Below are positions 1 to 7,192 of a DNA stretch of 64,000 bases, piece by piece. Made by a program: the position numbers and the translations under genes. This DNA is from JAVVUJ01 sp964582545 (GTDB lineage: Bacteria; Bacillota; Clostridia; Peptostreptococcales; Anaerovoracaceae). A model generated the notes under the pieces. It had not been told where the DNA came from. It worked only from the letters and a program-made list of their open reading frames with translations, and made no database searches. How positions within the stretch are numbered: position 1 is the stretch's first letter; every line of letters starts with the position of its first letter. The DNA lies in the NCBI GenBank assembly GCA_964582545.1, contig CAZOSB010000006.1, positions 32,604-96,603 on the forward strand, given 5' to 3'.

Positions 1-878
1 CCGACAGCACGGTGGTTTTGTGGCTGTTTAGAATTAGGTGGATCAATAGTTCTTGACTATCTTCTTTATTAATTCGGTTGCCCGAAAACTTTACTTCCGT
101 AAGGCTTTTTAAGGGAAGTAGTTCGGAAACACAATTTATATAATTATCGGTAAAATGCAAAACACGAAGGTCGTACTTATTTTTCAGCGGTACCAAATTT
201 GTAATATTATTACTGTCTAAATACAGTTCTTTTATGGCAGGAAGCTCCATTATAAAGTCAATGTCGCCGATGCCGCACTTCACCGCTGTCAAAGTTTCAA
301 GCTTTTTAAGCGAACTTAATGGATAGGCATTTACGACATAATTACCGCTTATATCCAAGTTCCGAAGCTGCGGCATAGCTTCAAGAAAGCTTAAGTCACG
401 AAGCCCGCAGTTTTTTAGCGTAAGCTGAAAAATCCCCCCAAAAGGGCGTAGTTCATCTGTGGCGAGGTCAGGCTCGTTATCAATTTCTATATGCCTTACA
501 TCTGCCGCATCAAGCTCGTTTATTAGGTTGCCGTCTATCTCCAAAGCAGCTTTCAGACCGGGCGAATGAATAGGAAAATATTTCAGTTTTGTTATTACAA
601 AAAAATCATCACAATCACGCAACAATATTTCATCGCCGGACTTTAGAGCATATTGCTCTAATAAAATATCCGGTATCATGGCTTTGCCGAAAAAAGAGAG
701 AGCTACCGTCCTGTGAGAGCAGTTTTCCGGCATGTGCCTATACACACACAAGGTTTTCTCAGCTGTAAAATATAGTGTCCTCACCTTTTTGCTGTCGCCA
801 CATGACTTCAAAAAGTCTTTTGGAACAGTAAAACGTCCCTTGTTATCTAAACAGCATACATAAGTACCATAAAACATA
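1..878 (-). CDS. MraZ/AbrB-like domain fused to leucine-rich repeats (3' end outside window)
   Basis: Reading the minus strand from the ATG at 878 gives 292 codons with no stop before the window edge. A good SD (GGAGGG) lies just upstream. Residues 1-25 (GTYVCCLDNKGRFTVPKDFL) match the N-terminal MraZ repeat pattern (LDxKGRxxxPxxFR). Residues about 65-95 (FFGKAMIPDILLEQYALKSG) look like the second MraZ/AbrB half. From about residue 145 on, internalin-like repeats of about 22 residues follow (LRNLDISGN, IKELYLDSNNITNL, LRVLHFTDN, LTEVKFSGN). Known: AbrB/MraZ folds bind DNA, and LRRs bind proteins. Inferred: an intracellular DNA-binding or scaffold protein with a protein-recognition tail, since no signal peptide is visible. 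It is divergent from the gene at 1037 and has a regulon-type promoter. Confidence 0.75.
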
Positions 879-903
879 CAAATCCCTCCCAACTTTGTAA
901 ATA

Positions 904-946
904 AGTATAAGTCACTAAGAGAGCCTTATTTCCCGCAAAAGTTTCA
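904..946 (-). promoter_or_regulatory. Regulon promoter A (upstream of MraZ-LRR gene)
   Basis: On the minus strand, TGAAACTTTTGCGGGAAA begins at 946. A TATACT -10 box begins at 909, 37 nt downstream. No TTGACA-like -35 is present. The same element and spacing recur at five other promoters in the first 12 kb. It forms a near-inverted repeat with site B (GCAAAAGTTTCA ... TGAAACTTTGC), so the divergent intergenic region carries back-to-back copies. Confidence 0.65.
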
Positions 947-961
947 CGATTTCTTGATGTA

Positions 962-1003
962 TGAAACTTTGCGGATAAATAATATTGATGACCATGGTAT
1001 AAT
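962..1003 (+). promoter_or_regulatory. Regulon promoter B (upstream of small protein/macrodomain pair)
   Basis: TGAAACTTTGCGGATAAA starts at 962 and TATAAT is at 998-1003, an offset of 36 nt. It is divergent to promoter A and drives the genes at 1037 and 1262. The upstream element occupies the -35 region, which suggests an activator or an alternative sigma factor. Confidence 0.65.
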
Positions 1004-1036
1004 AAGACATATAAAAGTATAAGGGAGGTTCAAATT

Positions 1037-1255
1037 ATGGCATCTATCTGTGACGAAACCGGGCACAAGTTTGTTTCAATGGGTGTTTATTACGACAAAC
1101 AGCATAAGTGTAGCGTTTGCGGTTTAGAGGAACATTGCTCTGCCTTTGATGTGTCCTACAAAGATAAATCTGATTGGCAATGGCGGTGTGACCTGCCCGA
1201 TATTTATGTAGAACAATATGAGGTCATTTTAACCAATACTGCATCTTTGAGGTGA
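1037..1255 (+). CDS. Small Cys-containing hypothetical protein
   Basis: A 72-residue protein with a strong SD (AAGGGAGG) 9-10 nt before the ATG. I do not recognise a family. It has several Cys/His residues, including a HKCSVCGLEEHC stretch (residues about 23-34) that could bind a metal, but no second classical CxxC pair. It is the first gene after promoter B and lies 6 nt before the macrodomain gene, so the two are probably co-transcribed and translationally coupled. The function is unknown. Support for coding comes from the SD, the tight spacing and the shared promoter. Confidence 0.6.
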   Translation: MASICDETGHKFVSMGVYYDKQHKCSVCGLEEHCSAFDVSYKDKSDWQWRCDLPDIYVEQYEVILTNTASLR

Positions 1256-1261
1256 AATTTC

Positions 1262-1816
1262 ATGAACAGACTATCTGTTTTGTTAGGAGATATAACTGAT
1301 TTTAATACTGATGCAATAGTCAATTCCGCACATTCGTCTTTGCGTATGGGGAGCGGTTTATGCGGTCACATTCATAAGAAAGCAGGTAAAGAACTTGAGA
1401 ATGAGTGTATTCAAAAATATGGTGGCTGTAAGCTTGGTGAAGCTGTTATAACAAATGGTTATAATCTTTTGGCAAAGTTTGTTATACATACGGTTGGTCC
1501 TAAGTGGTACGATAAAATTTCTAACAAAGCGGAAAATTTATATAGCTGCTATTATAAATCTTTGGAATTGGCAGATAAAAACGGTCTAAAGAGCATTGCT
1601 TTTCCATCTATAAGTACAGGCGTTCACGCTTTTCCTGTAGATTTGGCGGCACCTATAGCAATATCGGCAATTTGTGATTTTTTGGAGAAGAACCACAATA
1701 TCTCCGCCGTGTACTTGGTATGCAACAATAATAAAGATTCTGCAGCATATCAAAAGGCATTGATTGACCATAAAAACGGCATTCAGGCGCATAAGGAACG
1801 CACATCTGATATGTAG
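1262..1816 (+). CDS. Macrodomain (ADP-ribose-binding) protein
   Basis: A 184-residue single macrodomain (Appr-1''-p processing family). Visible motifs are GDIT at residues 9-12 (adenine-pocket Asp10), VNSAHSSL (usual NAAN region; Asn21), MGSGLCGHIH (usual GGGVDGAIH ribose/diphosphate loop) and FPSISTGVHAFP (the second phosphate loop). Family members bind or hydrolyse ADP-ribose, O-acetyl-ADP-ribose or ADP-ribosylated proteins. The Asp of the GGGVDGAI loop, important in MacroD-type hydrolases, is Cys34 here, and the second Asn of NAAN is His24. Catalysis may therefore differ, or the domain may only bind. The SD GAGGTG precedes the start. It is co-transcribed with the gene at 1037. Confidence 0.85.
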   Translation: MNRLSVLLGDITDFNTDAIVNSAHSSLRMGSGLCGHIHKKAGKELENECIQKYGGCKLGEAVITNGYNLLAKFVIHTVGPKWYDKISNKAENLYSCYYKSLELADKNGLKSIAFPSISTGVHAFPVDLAAPIAISAICDFLEKNHNISAVYLVCNNNKDSAAYQKALIDHKNGIQAHKERTSDM

Positions 1817-1894
1817 AACAATATGTCATCACTTACGGATATAAAAATGTGGCGACAAAGATGTCAAATACAAGAGCAGTAAGCAGGATTTACT

Positions 1895-2254
1895 ATGCGA
1901 GCCTACTTGAAAATTCACCCATTACCCGATGAATATCAGTATATGCACTTTGATAGGAGGTTTAGCGACCCTGAGCCGGAACCTATCGCCGAAATCAAAG
2001 AACCCGCCCTTCTAATTAAAGGCAAAGATACAGACAGTTATTACTGGCAAGAACGGCGAGAGGGGTTAGACCATTTTATGTTTGGGCTTGTGGATAAGCA
2101 GGGCGAAGAGATATTGCCAGCAGAATACCGTTGGCTTAGGATGTCCGAGGGCTGGAGCGGACCTCGAGGGTATACCGCATGGAAAGACGGAAGATGGTAT
2201 TTTATTGAATTGAAAATAGAAGTGATATCTTCTACCCCTATGTCGGCGTATTAA
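1895..2254 (+). CDS. WG-repeat-like hypothetical protein
   Basis: A 119-residue protein with a modest SD (AGGA). Residues about 62-105 (FGLVDKQGEEILPAEYRWL ... KDGRWYFIEL) resemble one and a half WG/KWG repeats, whose pattern is GlxdxxGxevIPxxY followed by kxGkWgyI. WG-repeat proteins are poorly characterised, and many are thought to bind proteins. The 5' half is rich in Pro, Asp and Glu. No signal peptide or membrane segment is visible. The last codons and the stop lie inside a perfect hairpin (2234-2272), so the end of the reading frame doubles as the terminator. Confidence 0.55.
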   Translation: MRAYLKIHPLPDEYQYMHFDRRFSDPEPEPIAEIKEPALLIKGKDTDSYYWQERREGLDHFMFGLVDKQGEEILPAEYRWLRMSEGWSGPRGYTAWKDGRWYFIELKIEVISSTPMSAY

Positions 2255-2272
2255 TTGCGCCGACATAGGGGT
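2234..2272. terminator. 15-bp hairpin between convergent genes
   Basis: ACCCCTATGTCGGCG (2234-2248) pairs perfectly with CGCCGACATAGGGGT (2258-2272) across a 9-nt loop that contains the TAA stop of the WG-like gene. It sits 14 nt from the end of the convergent metallophosphatase gene and is followed by a short T-rich tract. It is probably a bidirectional terminator. Confidence 0.7.
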
Positions 2273-2285
2273 GTTTTCGTTGCGT

Positions 2286-3053
2286 TTATCCTTTGTCGTA
2301 GCGTGTAAGCGGTACAATCTCCTGATAGCACATATAATGGTCATCAATAGTAGTCGCATCGCCGTGATAGTGACCGAAAAACCAGTTTTTGTATTGCACT
2401 TTGTTTTTCACCTGTTCCAAAAAGTCGGTTAAGCTGTCTTTCGGGTAGCCATTTGCGCCAAGCACCTCTAAAAGCAGACGAATACACTCCGGCGGACAAT
2501 GGGTAATGATATGGTCTACCGTGTAATCGGCAGCTTCAAGGTTTCTCCATGCTTCCTCATATTCTTCGTGGCTGGGTAGTTCTTCCTTCCACCACGATAC
2601 ATGCTCGATACGAAACTTAATCCATTTTTCCGACAGCTCGGTTTTCTTTTTCAAAAATAACGGATCGTCCATAGAGAGGGCTCCACCCGGCATGTCATGG
2701 CAGGAAGCACCACCCATGGTGAAAAAACGCCTATCCTCAATGTGGAAAATCTGTCCGCGCATGAGATGAACGATAGACGGACGGATAAACTGTGCCTTGC
2801 CACCGCAAAACTGCTCTACCTTATAGGTTTTGAGCAAATCATAATTGGAATGATTGCCTGTTATGAAAAGCGTAGTAAATGGTTTTCGGTCAAGCTCATC
2901 AAACATTCTTTCTTCTTTCGGGGTATCCTCCCAAATGCCAAAATCACCGCAAATAATGACATAATCCTGTTTTGTCAGATTCTTCTGCTCGGTAAAACAG
3001 CCATCATCAAAGCGTCTAAAATCCCCATGAGTATCGCCTGTAATATAAATCAT
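2286..3053 (-). CDS. Calcineurin-like metallophosphoesterase
   Basis: A 255-residue protein with the metallophosphatase signature in order: GDTHGD (residues 6-11, Asp7/His9), CGDFG (35-39, Asp37), ITGNHSN (65-70, Asn67/His68), a His in the IITHCPPE stretch, and GHYH near the C-terminus. The family binds two metal ions and hydrolyses phosphomono- or diesters; the substrate cannot be predicted. I place the start at 3053, with SD GAGGTG just upstream. The longer in-frame start at 3116 would lie inside promoter C. There is no signal peptide, so it is cytoplasmic. It is controlled by the same upstream element as its neighbours. Confidence 0.85.
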   Translation of the reverse strand: MIYITGDTHGDFRRFDDGCFTEQKNLTKQDYVIICGDFGIWEDTPKEERMFDELDRKPFTTLFITGNHSNYDLLKTYKVEQFCGGKAQFIRPSIVHLMRGQIFHIEDRRFFTMGGASCHDMPGGALSMDDPLFLKKKTELSEKWIKFRIEHVSWWKEELPSHEEYEEAWRNLEAADYTVDHIITHCPPECIRLLLEVLGANGYPKDSLTDFLEQVKNKVQYKNWFFGHYHGDATTIDDHYMCYQEIVPLTRYDKG

Positions 3054-3080
3054 ATGAGCACCTCGTTTTTCGTTTTTTTC

Positions 3081-3123
3081 AGTATAACAAAGGTACACCT
3101 TAGGGTTTTTCGGCAAAGTTTCA
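3081..3123 (-). promoter_or_regulatory. Regulon promoter C (upstream of metallophosphatase)
   Basis: On the minus strand, TGAAACTTTGCCGAAAAA begins at 3123 and TATACT begins at 3086, an offset of 37 nt. The TGA of the element is also the stop codon of the upstream frameshifted regulator. Confidence 0.65.
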
Positions 3124-4442
3124 ATTCTTAATTTTCTGGATAAGAGTTTCTAATTTTGAGATAGTCTGATCTCGCAGTTGCTCCGAATAACCCTCTTGTC
3201 CCCAGAGCTTATCAAACTGCTGTTGGCCTTCGTTTGGTAGCGCTGTTTGGTCGGAATATAAAATAACTGGTGTTTGCTTATCTCCTGTGTTGATGACAAC
3301 ATGCCGCTCTTGCTTAATCATAATGGTTGCATTAGCAGTGAGCATAGTTATTTCAGGTAAAATGAGTAGCTCAAAATTCTGATATTTGCGGAGGAGATTG
3401 ACATAGCTTGAAAACTCGGTAATCCAATCAGTATTGGTCATCACTGTATTTTGGCTGTTTTGCGCAGCAATGACTCGAAACACCGTTCCGCTTTTGAGGT
3501 TATCTTCAAAACTCTCATGAAGCGGTAAAAATAACTTGTTGCTAATAATATCTATATTACCAAACTTAGTAAATTGAGAGCTATATAATTCGCGAATGCC
3601 CCCATCAAAGCCACCTTGATAGGATGTAAGCAGTGGTTTTGCGTAGCGACAAGCGTTTCGTAGTTATTGTCTAAACTGCTCATATACAGTTTATCACGGA
3701 TAATGAGTGCGCCGCAAGGAGCGCTTGAATGAGGAACCTCCGACACGATCACGGCACAGCGTTCCGGCAAGGAAAAAATTGTTTGATTGATAAGAGATGG
3801 CGTTAAATCATTTACCGTAAAAACCTGTAAATTGTCTGTAATAATGGGGTTTATATAAGCACAGATAAAATCCGACAGTGTATCGGTTGACACGGAAATG
3901 GAGATAAGCAAGCGTACTTTGACCTTATATTCTGTGGTCGCTACCAACAAGGCTTTGACCATAATATCATGTAGTAACACCTGGCTCTTTTTGCTGGACA
4001 GATAAATATTTATGGAAGCTCTCTTTTTAAGCATTCTTAGCTCCAATGATAACGCAAGCGCAATGTCTGCAATCCCTGCCTTAGCGATATCGTTCTTTGA
4101 AGAAATGGGTGAAATTGCAATAGCCTCTGTATCCTCATGGTTGTCTTGACACAACCAGAGGATTAAATTCTTTTTGACATCAGACATGGACGTAAAGTCT
4201 GACGTAACCCCTGCACTATTAAAATTCGTAGCAAACCATTCAAGATTGTTAGCGGTTAGATTCCTTGAAAGAAACACGTCCGCAATCTTTTTTGCCCACT
4301 GTAAGGTTGCTCTCAAGCTGCGTTTGCCTGTCAGCCAGCGACTGACTTGAGAACGATCTGCACCTACAGCATCCGCAAGAGCCTGCTCTGTGAGCTTTAA
4401 ATAACTGGTAACGGCTTTCAAATTGCTCTGTTCGCTTTGCAT
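3121..4442 (-). pseudogene. XRE-type HTH regulator interrupted by a frameshift
   Basis: The first segment runs from the ATG at 4442 (SD GAGAGGA) to a stop at 3552. It has a Cro/CI-like HTH near residues 12-45 (EQALADAVGADRSQVSRWLTGK), then about 250 residues I do not recognise. Shifting frame near 3640-3650 gives an uninterrupted continuation (RYAKPLLTSYQGGFDGGIREL ...) to a TGA at 3121-3123. The restored protein would be about 440 residues. Both parts read as real coding sequence. It could be a recent pseudogene, a sequencing error or recoding; there is no obvious slippery heptamer. It is divergent from the HTH/kinase operon and is its likely local regulator. The 5' segment alone could still make a DNA-binding protein. 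Confidence 0.7.
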
Positions 4443-4494
4443 TCTCAAAATCCTCTCACATGTTTTTATTAAGTATACAACAATTAAAAACGAC

Positions 4495-4539
4495 ATGTTG
4501 ACGCAACATATTGATATTTTAATTGACAATATGTATAAT
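4495..4539. promoter_or_regulatory. Overlapping palindromes and sigma-A-like promoter between divergent genes
   Basis: Two perfect inverted repeats overlap here: ATGTTG-acg-CAACAT (4495-4509) and ACATATTG-N13-CAATATGT (4506-4534). The second covers a plus-strand promoter, TTGATA (4511-4516), a 17-nt spacer, and TATAAT (4534-4539), pointing at the HTH/kinase operon. A minus-strand TATACT for the regulator lies at 4477-4472. This is the arrangement expected of an operator for a dimeric HTH repressor. Confidence 0.55.
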
Positions 4540-4558
4540 GATAATGGAGCACCCCATA

Positions 4559-4601
4559 TGAAACTTTACTTGGAAACGCTTCATATTTTTTAAAATATAC
4601 T
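4559..4601 (+). promoter_or_regulatory. Regulon promoter D (upstream of HTH/kinase operon)
   Basis: TGAAACTTTACTTGGAAA starts at 4559 and TATACT is at 4596-4601, an offset of 37 nt. This would be a second promoter for the operon, downstream of the palindrome-covered sigma-A-like promoter. Confidence 0.65.
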
Positions 4602-4620
4602 TATTTTAGGGGGAGAGATT

Positions 4621-5778
4621 ATGTTAAAGAAAAAAAATGAAGTGATCCTTGCGGACGATATAGAACACATCAAAGAACAGCTTTCCTCCTTTAAAGTTTA
4701 TGATTTTGCGGAGGACATAAGGGAGCGCATGGCTTTTTTAGGTCTTTCAAATAGCGCCTTGGCCGACCGCGCCAATGTATCACACACCATGGTTAAAAAG
4801 TGGCTTGGTGGTGCAAAACCTCACGGGAAAGAACGCTTTAAGGAACTTGGTATGGCTCTTGCAATGAATGAAAAAGAACTCAATCTGTTTTTATGCGCCA
4901 ACTGCTACCCAAAGCTGTATGCCAAAAATCCAAAGGATTTGGTTTGCCGTTTTGTACTTCGTGCTTACGCCGGAAGCGAAGAAATTCTCACCCATTATTA
5001 CAATTACTTAAAAGAATACGGCCTTGAAAATTACGACTTAGGAACAACCCCTGAGGAAATCGCCACCACCGTTTTAAGCAGAGATTTTGCAGATGTTAAA
5101 ACAGAGGAAGCCTTAAAAACGTTGCTTTCGGAATATGATAAATACTTTCGAGCCTTTGACAAAGGATATATCCCAAACAGTGAACTTGTTTCGTTTATTA
5201 TGCTTTACATCGGCAATGATACAATTCATAATTTATATATTACCGGGGGTCTGCCCATAACGATTAAAAATCTACTTTTTCCGCTGCTTGCGGATAAGGA
5301 GATTACCGTGAAAGGACTTCGTGCGAAGCTCATCGTTTTTGGCCTTTATGAAAATATGACCGAGGACGAAATTGATGTTATGCTTGAAATAGCAAAGCTT
5401 CAGCCTTTGTCCGAGCCGCTGACGCGCATCGACCATGCACTCTTGACGGCACTGCGTTGTGCTCACGAGCGCTATCCATACTACGAGCAAAAAACAGCCG
5501 AAAAAGTATTAGCGAACCTCAGCGAAAACGATCCCTTGTATCCGATTTATAAGAAGAAAAAGGATTTTGCGGATAGCTGTGTGCATTATTACGAAGCAAA
5601 TGATAACATAGACGAGCTACTGCTTCTATTTGAGAAAACCTACACCGACTATAACGACAGCGGTATAATTAATTATATACCCGACATTTTTTCTATTTTG
5701 GTTCGTGACGGTGTTCTTTCTGAGGAAGAAACAAATGAATATACGGTGCTTATGAAGGTGTATCAAGATGGAGAGTGA
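4621..5778 (+). CDS. HTH-domain protein, first gene of the kinase operon
   Basis: A 385-residue protein with SD AGGGGGAG 5-6 nt from the ATG. Residues about 28-90 form an XRE-like helix-turn-helix (FAEDIRERMAFLGLSNSALA, then ANVSHTMVKKWLGG). The rest is mostly predicted helical and matches no family I can name. No membrane segment or signal peptide is visible. Its 3' end overlaps the FHA-kinase start by 11 nt, so the two are almost certainly translationally coupled. The regulator may therefore be a substrate or partner of the kinase. It is also the best local candidate for the factor that recognises the shared promoter element, but nothing in the sequence proves that. Confidence 0.75.
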   Translation: MLKKKNEVILADDIEHIKEQLSSFKVYDFAEDIRERMAFLGLSNSALADRANVSHTMVKKWLGGAKPHGKERFKELGMALAMNEKELNLFLCANCYPKLYAKNPKDLVCRFVLRAYAGSEEILTHYYNYLKEYGLENYDLGTTPEEIATTVLSRDFADVKTEEALKTLLSEYDKYFRAFDKGYIPNSELVSFIMLYIGNDTIHNLYITGGLPITIKNLLFPLLADKEITVKGLRAKLIVFGLYENMTEDEIDVMLEIAKLQPLSEPLTRIDHALLTALRCAHERYPYYEQKTAEKVLANLSENDPLYPIYKKKKDFADSCVHYYEANDNIDELLLLFEKTYTDYNDSGIINYIPDIFSILVRDGVLSEEETNEYTVLMKVYQDGE

Positions 5779-7192
5779 TAAAATGACCGTGACACTTACA
5801 GTAACCAAAGGCTCCCTTTTGGGTAAAAAATTTGTGTATGATGAAAAAACACGGCTGTTTATTGGCCGCCAGGGGGATTGTGGCATCATAATGCCCGAAA
5901 GCAACGTATCCCGGTATCACTGCGTCATTGAAATCACGCCGCCCGAGGTTAAACTACAGGACTTTGGAAGTCTGAACGGTACGTTTATAAATGGTGAAAA
6001 AATCGGCCAGCGCGAGGCGGACAACGCTGTAGTAGAAAAAGATATCGTTCATACCGAGTATCTTCTTAAAGATGGTGACACATTAGGTCTTGGCTCGAGC
6101 TGTGAACTTACCTTGCAGATCACAGAATCTACTCAGGAAGAACAGCACATTGAAATCGAAAGAGCGCCAAAAAAATGCAAAGACTGCGGCAAGGATTTTT
6201 ATCCGGGGTCGGATGATAACGCCCTATGCCCGGAATGCTTTGACCGCTATGCAAAGCAAATGGACAATGAACTGCGTGGTCTGATTGGCTCTGTGAAAAC
6301 AGAGAAGCAGGAGCATAGAGCAATAAAGGCTTCTCCCATCGCCGGATTTGAGATGGTGTCGCCCTTAGGCACTGGCGGCATGGGTGAGGTTTGGCGGGTA
6401 CGAGAACTATCGAGTGGTAAGCTTTATGCATTAAAGACGATATCGCCGCAGGTGAAAACAAGCGACACGATGAAAGAGCAGTTTTTGCGTGAAGCGGAAA
6501 TAGCGGTATCATTAAATCATAAAAATGTTGTCGCGACCCACAAAACCGGTAGTGCCGATGGTTGCTTTTATATCCTTATGGATTTGTACGAGGGTGGCAG
6601 TGTGGATTCTTTTATGGGACGAATGGGCGGTAAGCTTTCGCTTGTCACCTCTACCTACATTATTTTGCAGGTGCTTTCGGGGCTTGACTACGTTCATAAA
6701 CTCAGTGTAGTGCATCGGGATATCAAGCCGGGCAATATATTTTTGTCTGACAATTCTGGGACCCCAACAGCTCAAATTGCCGACTTTGGCATGACAAAGG
6801 CCTTTGACACCGCCGGACTCTCGAGAATTACGAAAACCGGCACCTACAGAGGCACGTCTATGTTTATGTCTCGGATGCAGGCAACTGATTTTAAGTATGC
6901 AAAGCCTGAGGTTGACATTTGGGCGGCGGCGGCCACCTACTACAACATACTGACCGGCGCCTATGTTAAAAACTTTACAGCCGGCAGAAATCCATGGTAT
7001 GTGATTACAACGGAAAATGCCGTTCCGATTTTACAACGTGATGACAGTATTCCCCCGAAGCTTGCCGCTGTCATTGACAGAGCGCTTATTGAACAGCCCA
7101 CAATGGCTTATCACTCGGCTTTGGAGCTTCGGTCTGATATTGTTGCGGCATTGCCAGCTGATGTGGAAGGAGCAGTAAAAGAGGTGCTGTGA
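5768..7192 (+). CDS. FHA / zinc-ribbon / Ser-Thr protein kinase
   Basis: A 474-residue three-part protein. An FHA domain (residues about 8-118) has GR at 33-34, SRYH at 48-51 and NGT at 70-72, the phosphothreonine-binding residues. A CxxC...CxxC ribbon follows (Cys137, 140, 154, 157). The kinase domain (about 193-465) has a glycine loop GTGGMGEVW (201-209), Lys223, HRDIKPGN (316-323) and DFG (339-341). The usual APE of the activation segment is replaced by FMSRMQ (366-371), although downstream DIWA and the helical lobe remain. The protein has no membrane segment and so is cytoplasmic, unlike PASTA kinases. An alternative start at 5783 also has an SD. It should phosphorylate Ser/Thr and read pThr, and sits between an HTH protein and a second kinase. 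Confidence 0.9.
   Translation: MESDKMTVTLTVTKGSLLGKKFVYDEKTRLFIGRQGDCGIIMPESNVSRYHCVIEITPPEVKLQDFGSLNGTFINGEKIGQREADNAVVEKDIVHTEYLLKDGDTLGLGSSCELTLQITESTQEEQHIEIERAPKKCKDCGKDFYPGSDDNALCPECFDRYAKQMDNELRGLIGSVKTEKQEHRAIKASPIAGFEMVSPLGTGGMGEVWRVRELSSGKLYALKTISPQVKTSDTMKEQFLREAEIAVSLNHKNVVATHKTGSADGCFYILMDLYEGGSVDSFMGRMGGKLSLVTSTYIILQVLSGLDYVHKLSVVHRDIKPGNIFLSDNSGTPTAQIADFGMTKAFDTAGLSRITKTGTYRGTSMFMSRMQATDFKYAKPEVDIWAAAATYYNILTGAYVKNFTAGRNPWYVITTENAVPILQRDDSIPPKLAAVIDRALIEQPTMAYHSALELRSDIVAALPADVEGAVKEVL

Noticed and set aside
3054..3116. Longer N-terminus for the metallophosphatase (start 3116)
   Set aside because: These bases contain the regulon promoter C and its -10. The ATG at 3053 has a good SD, and the conserved GDTHGD fold begins right after it.
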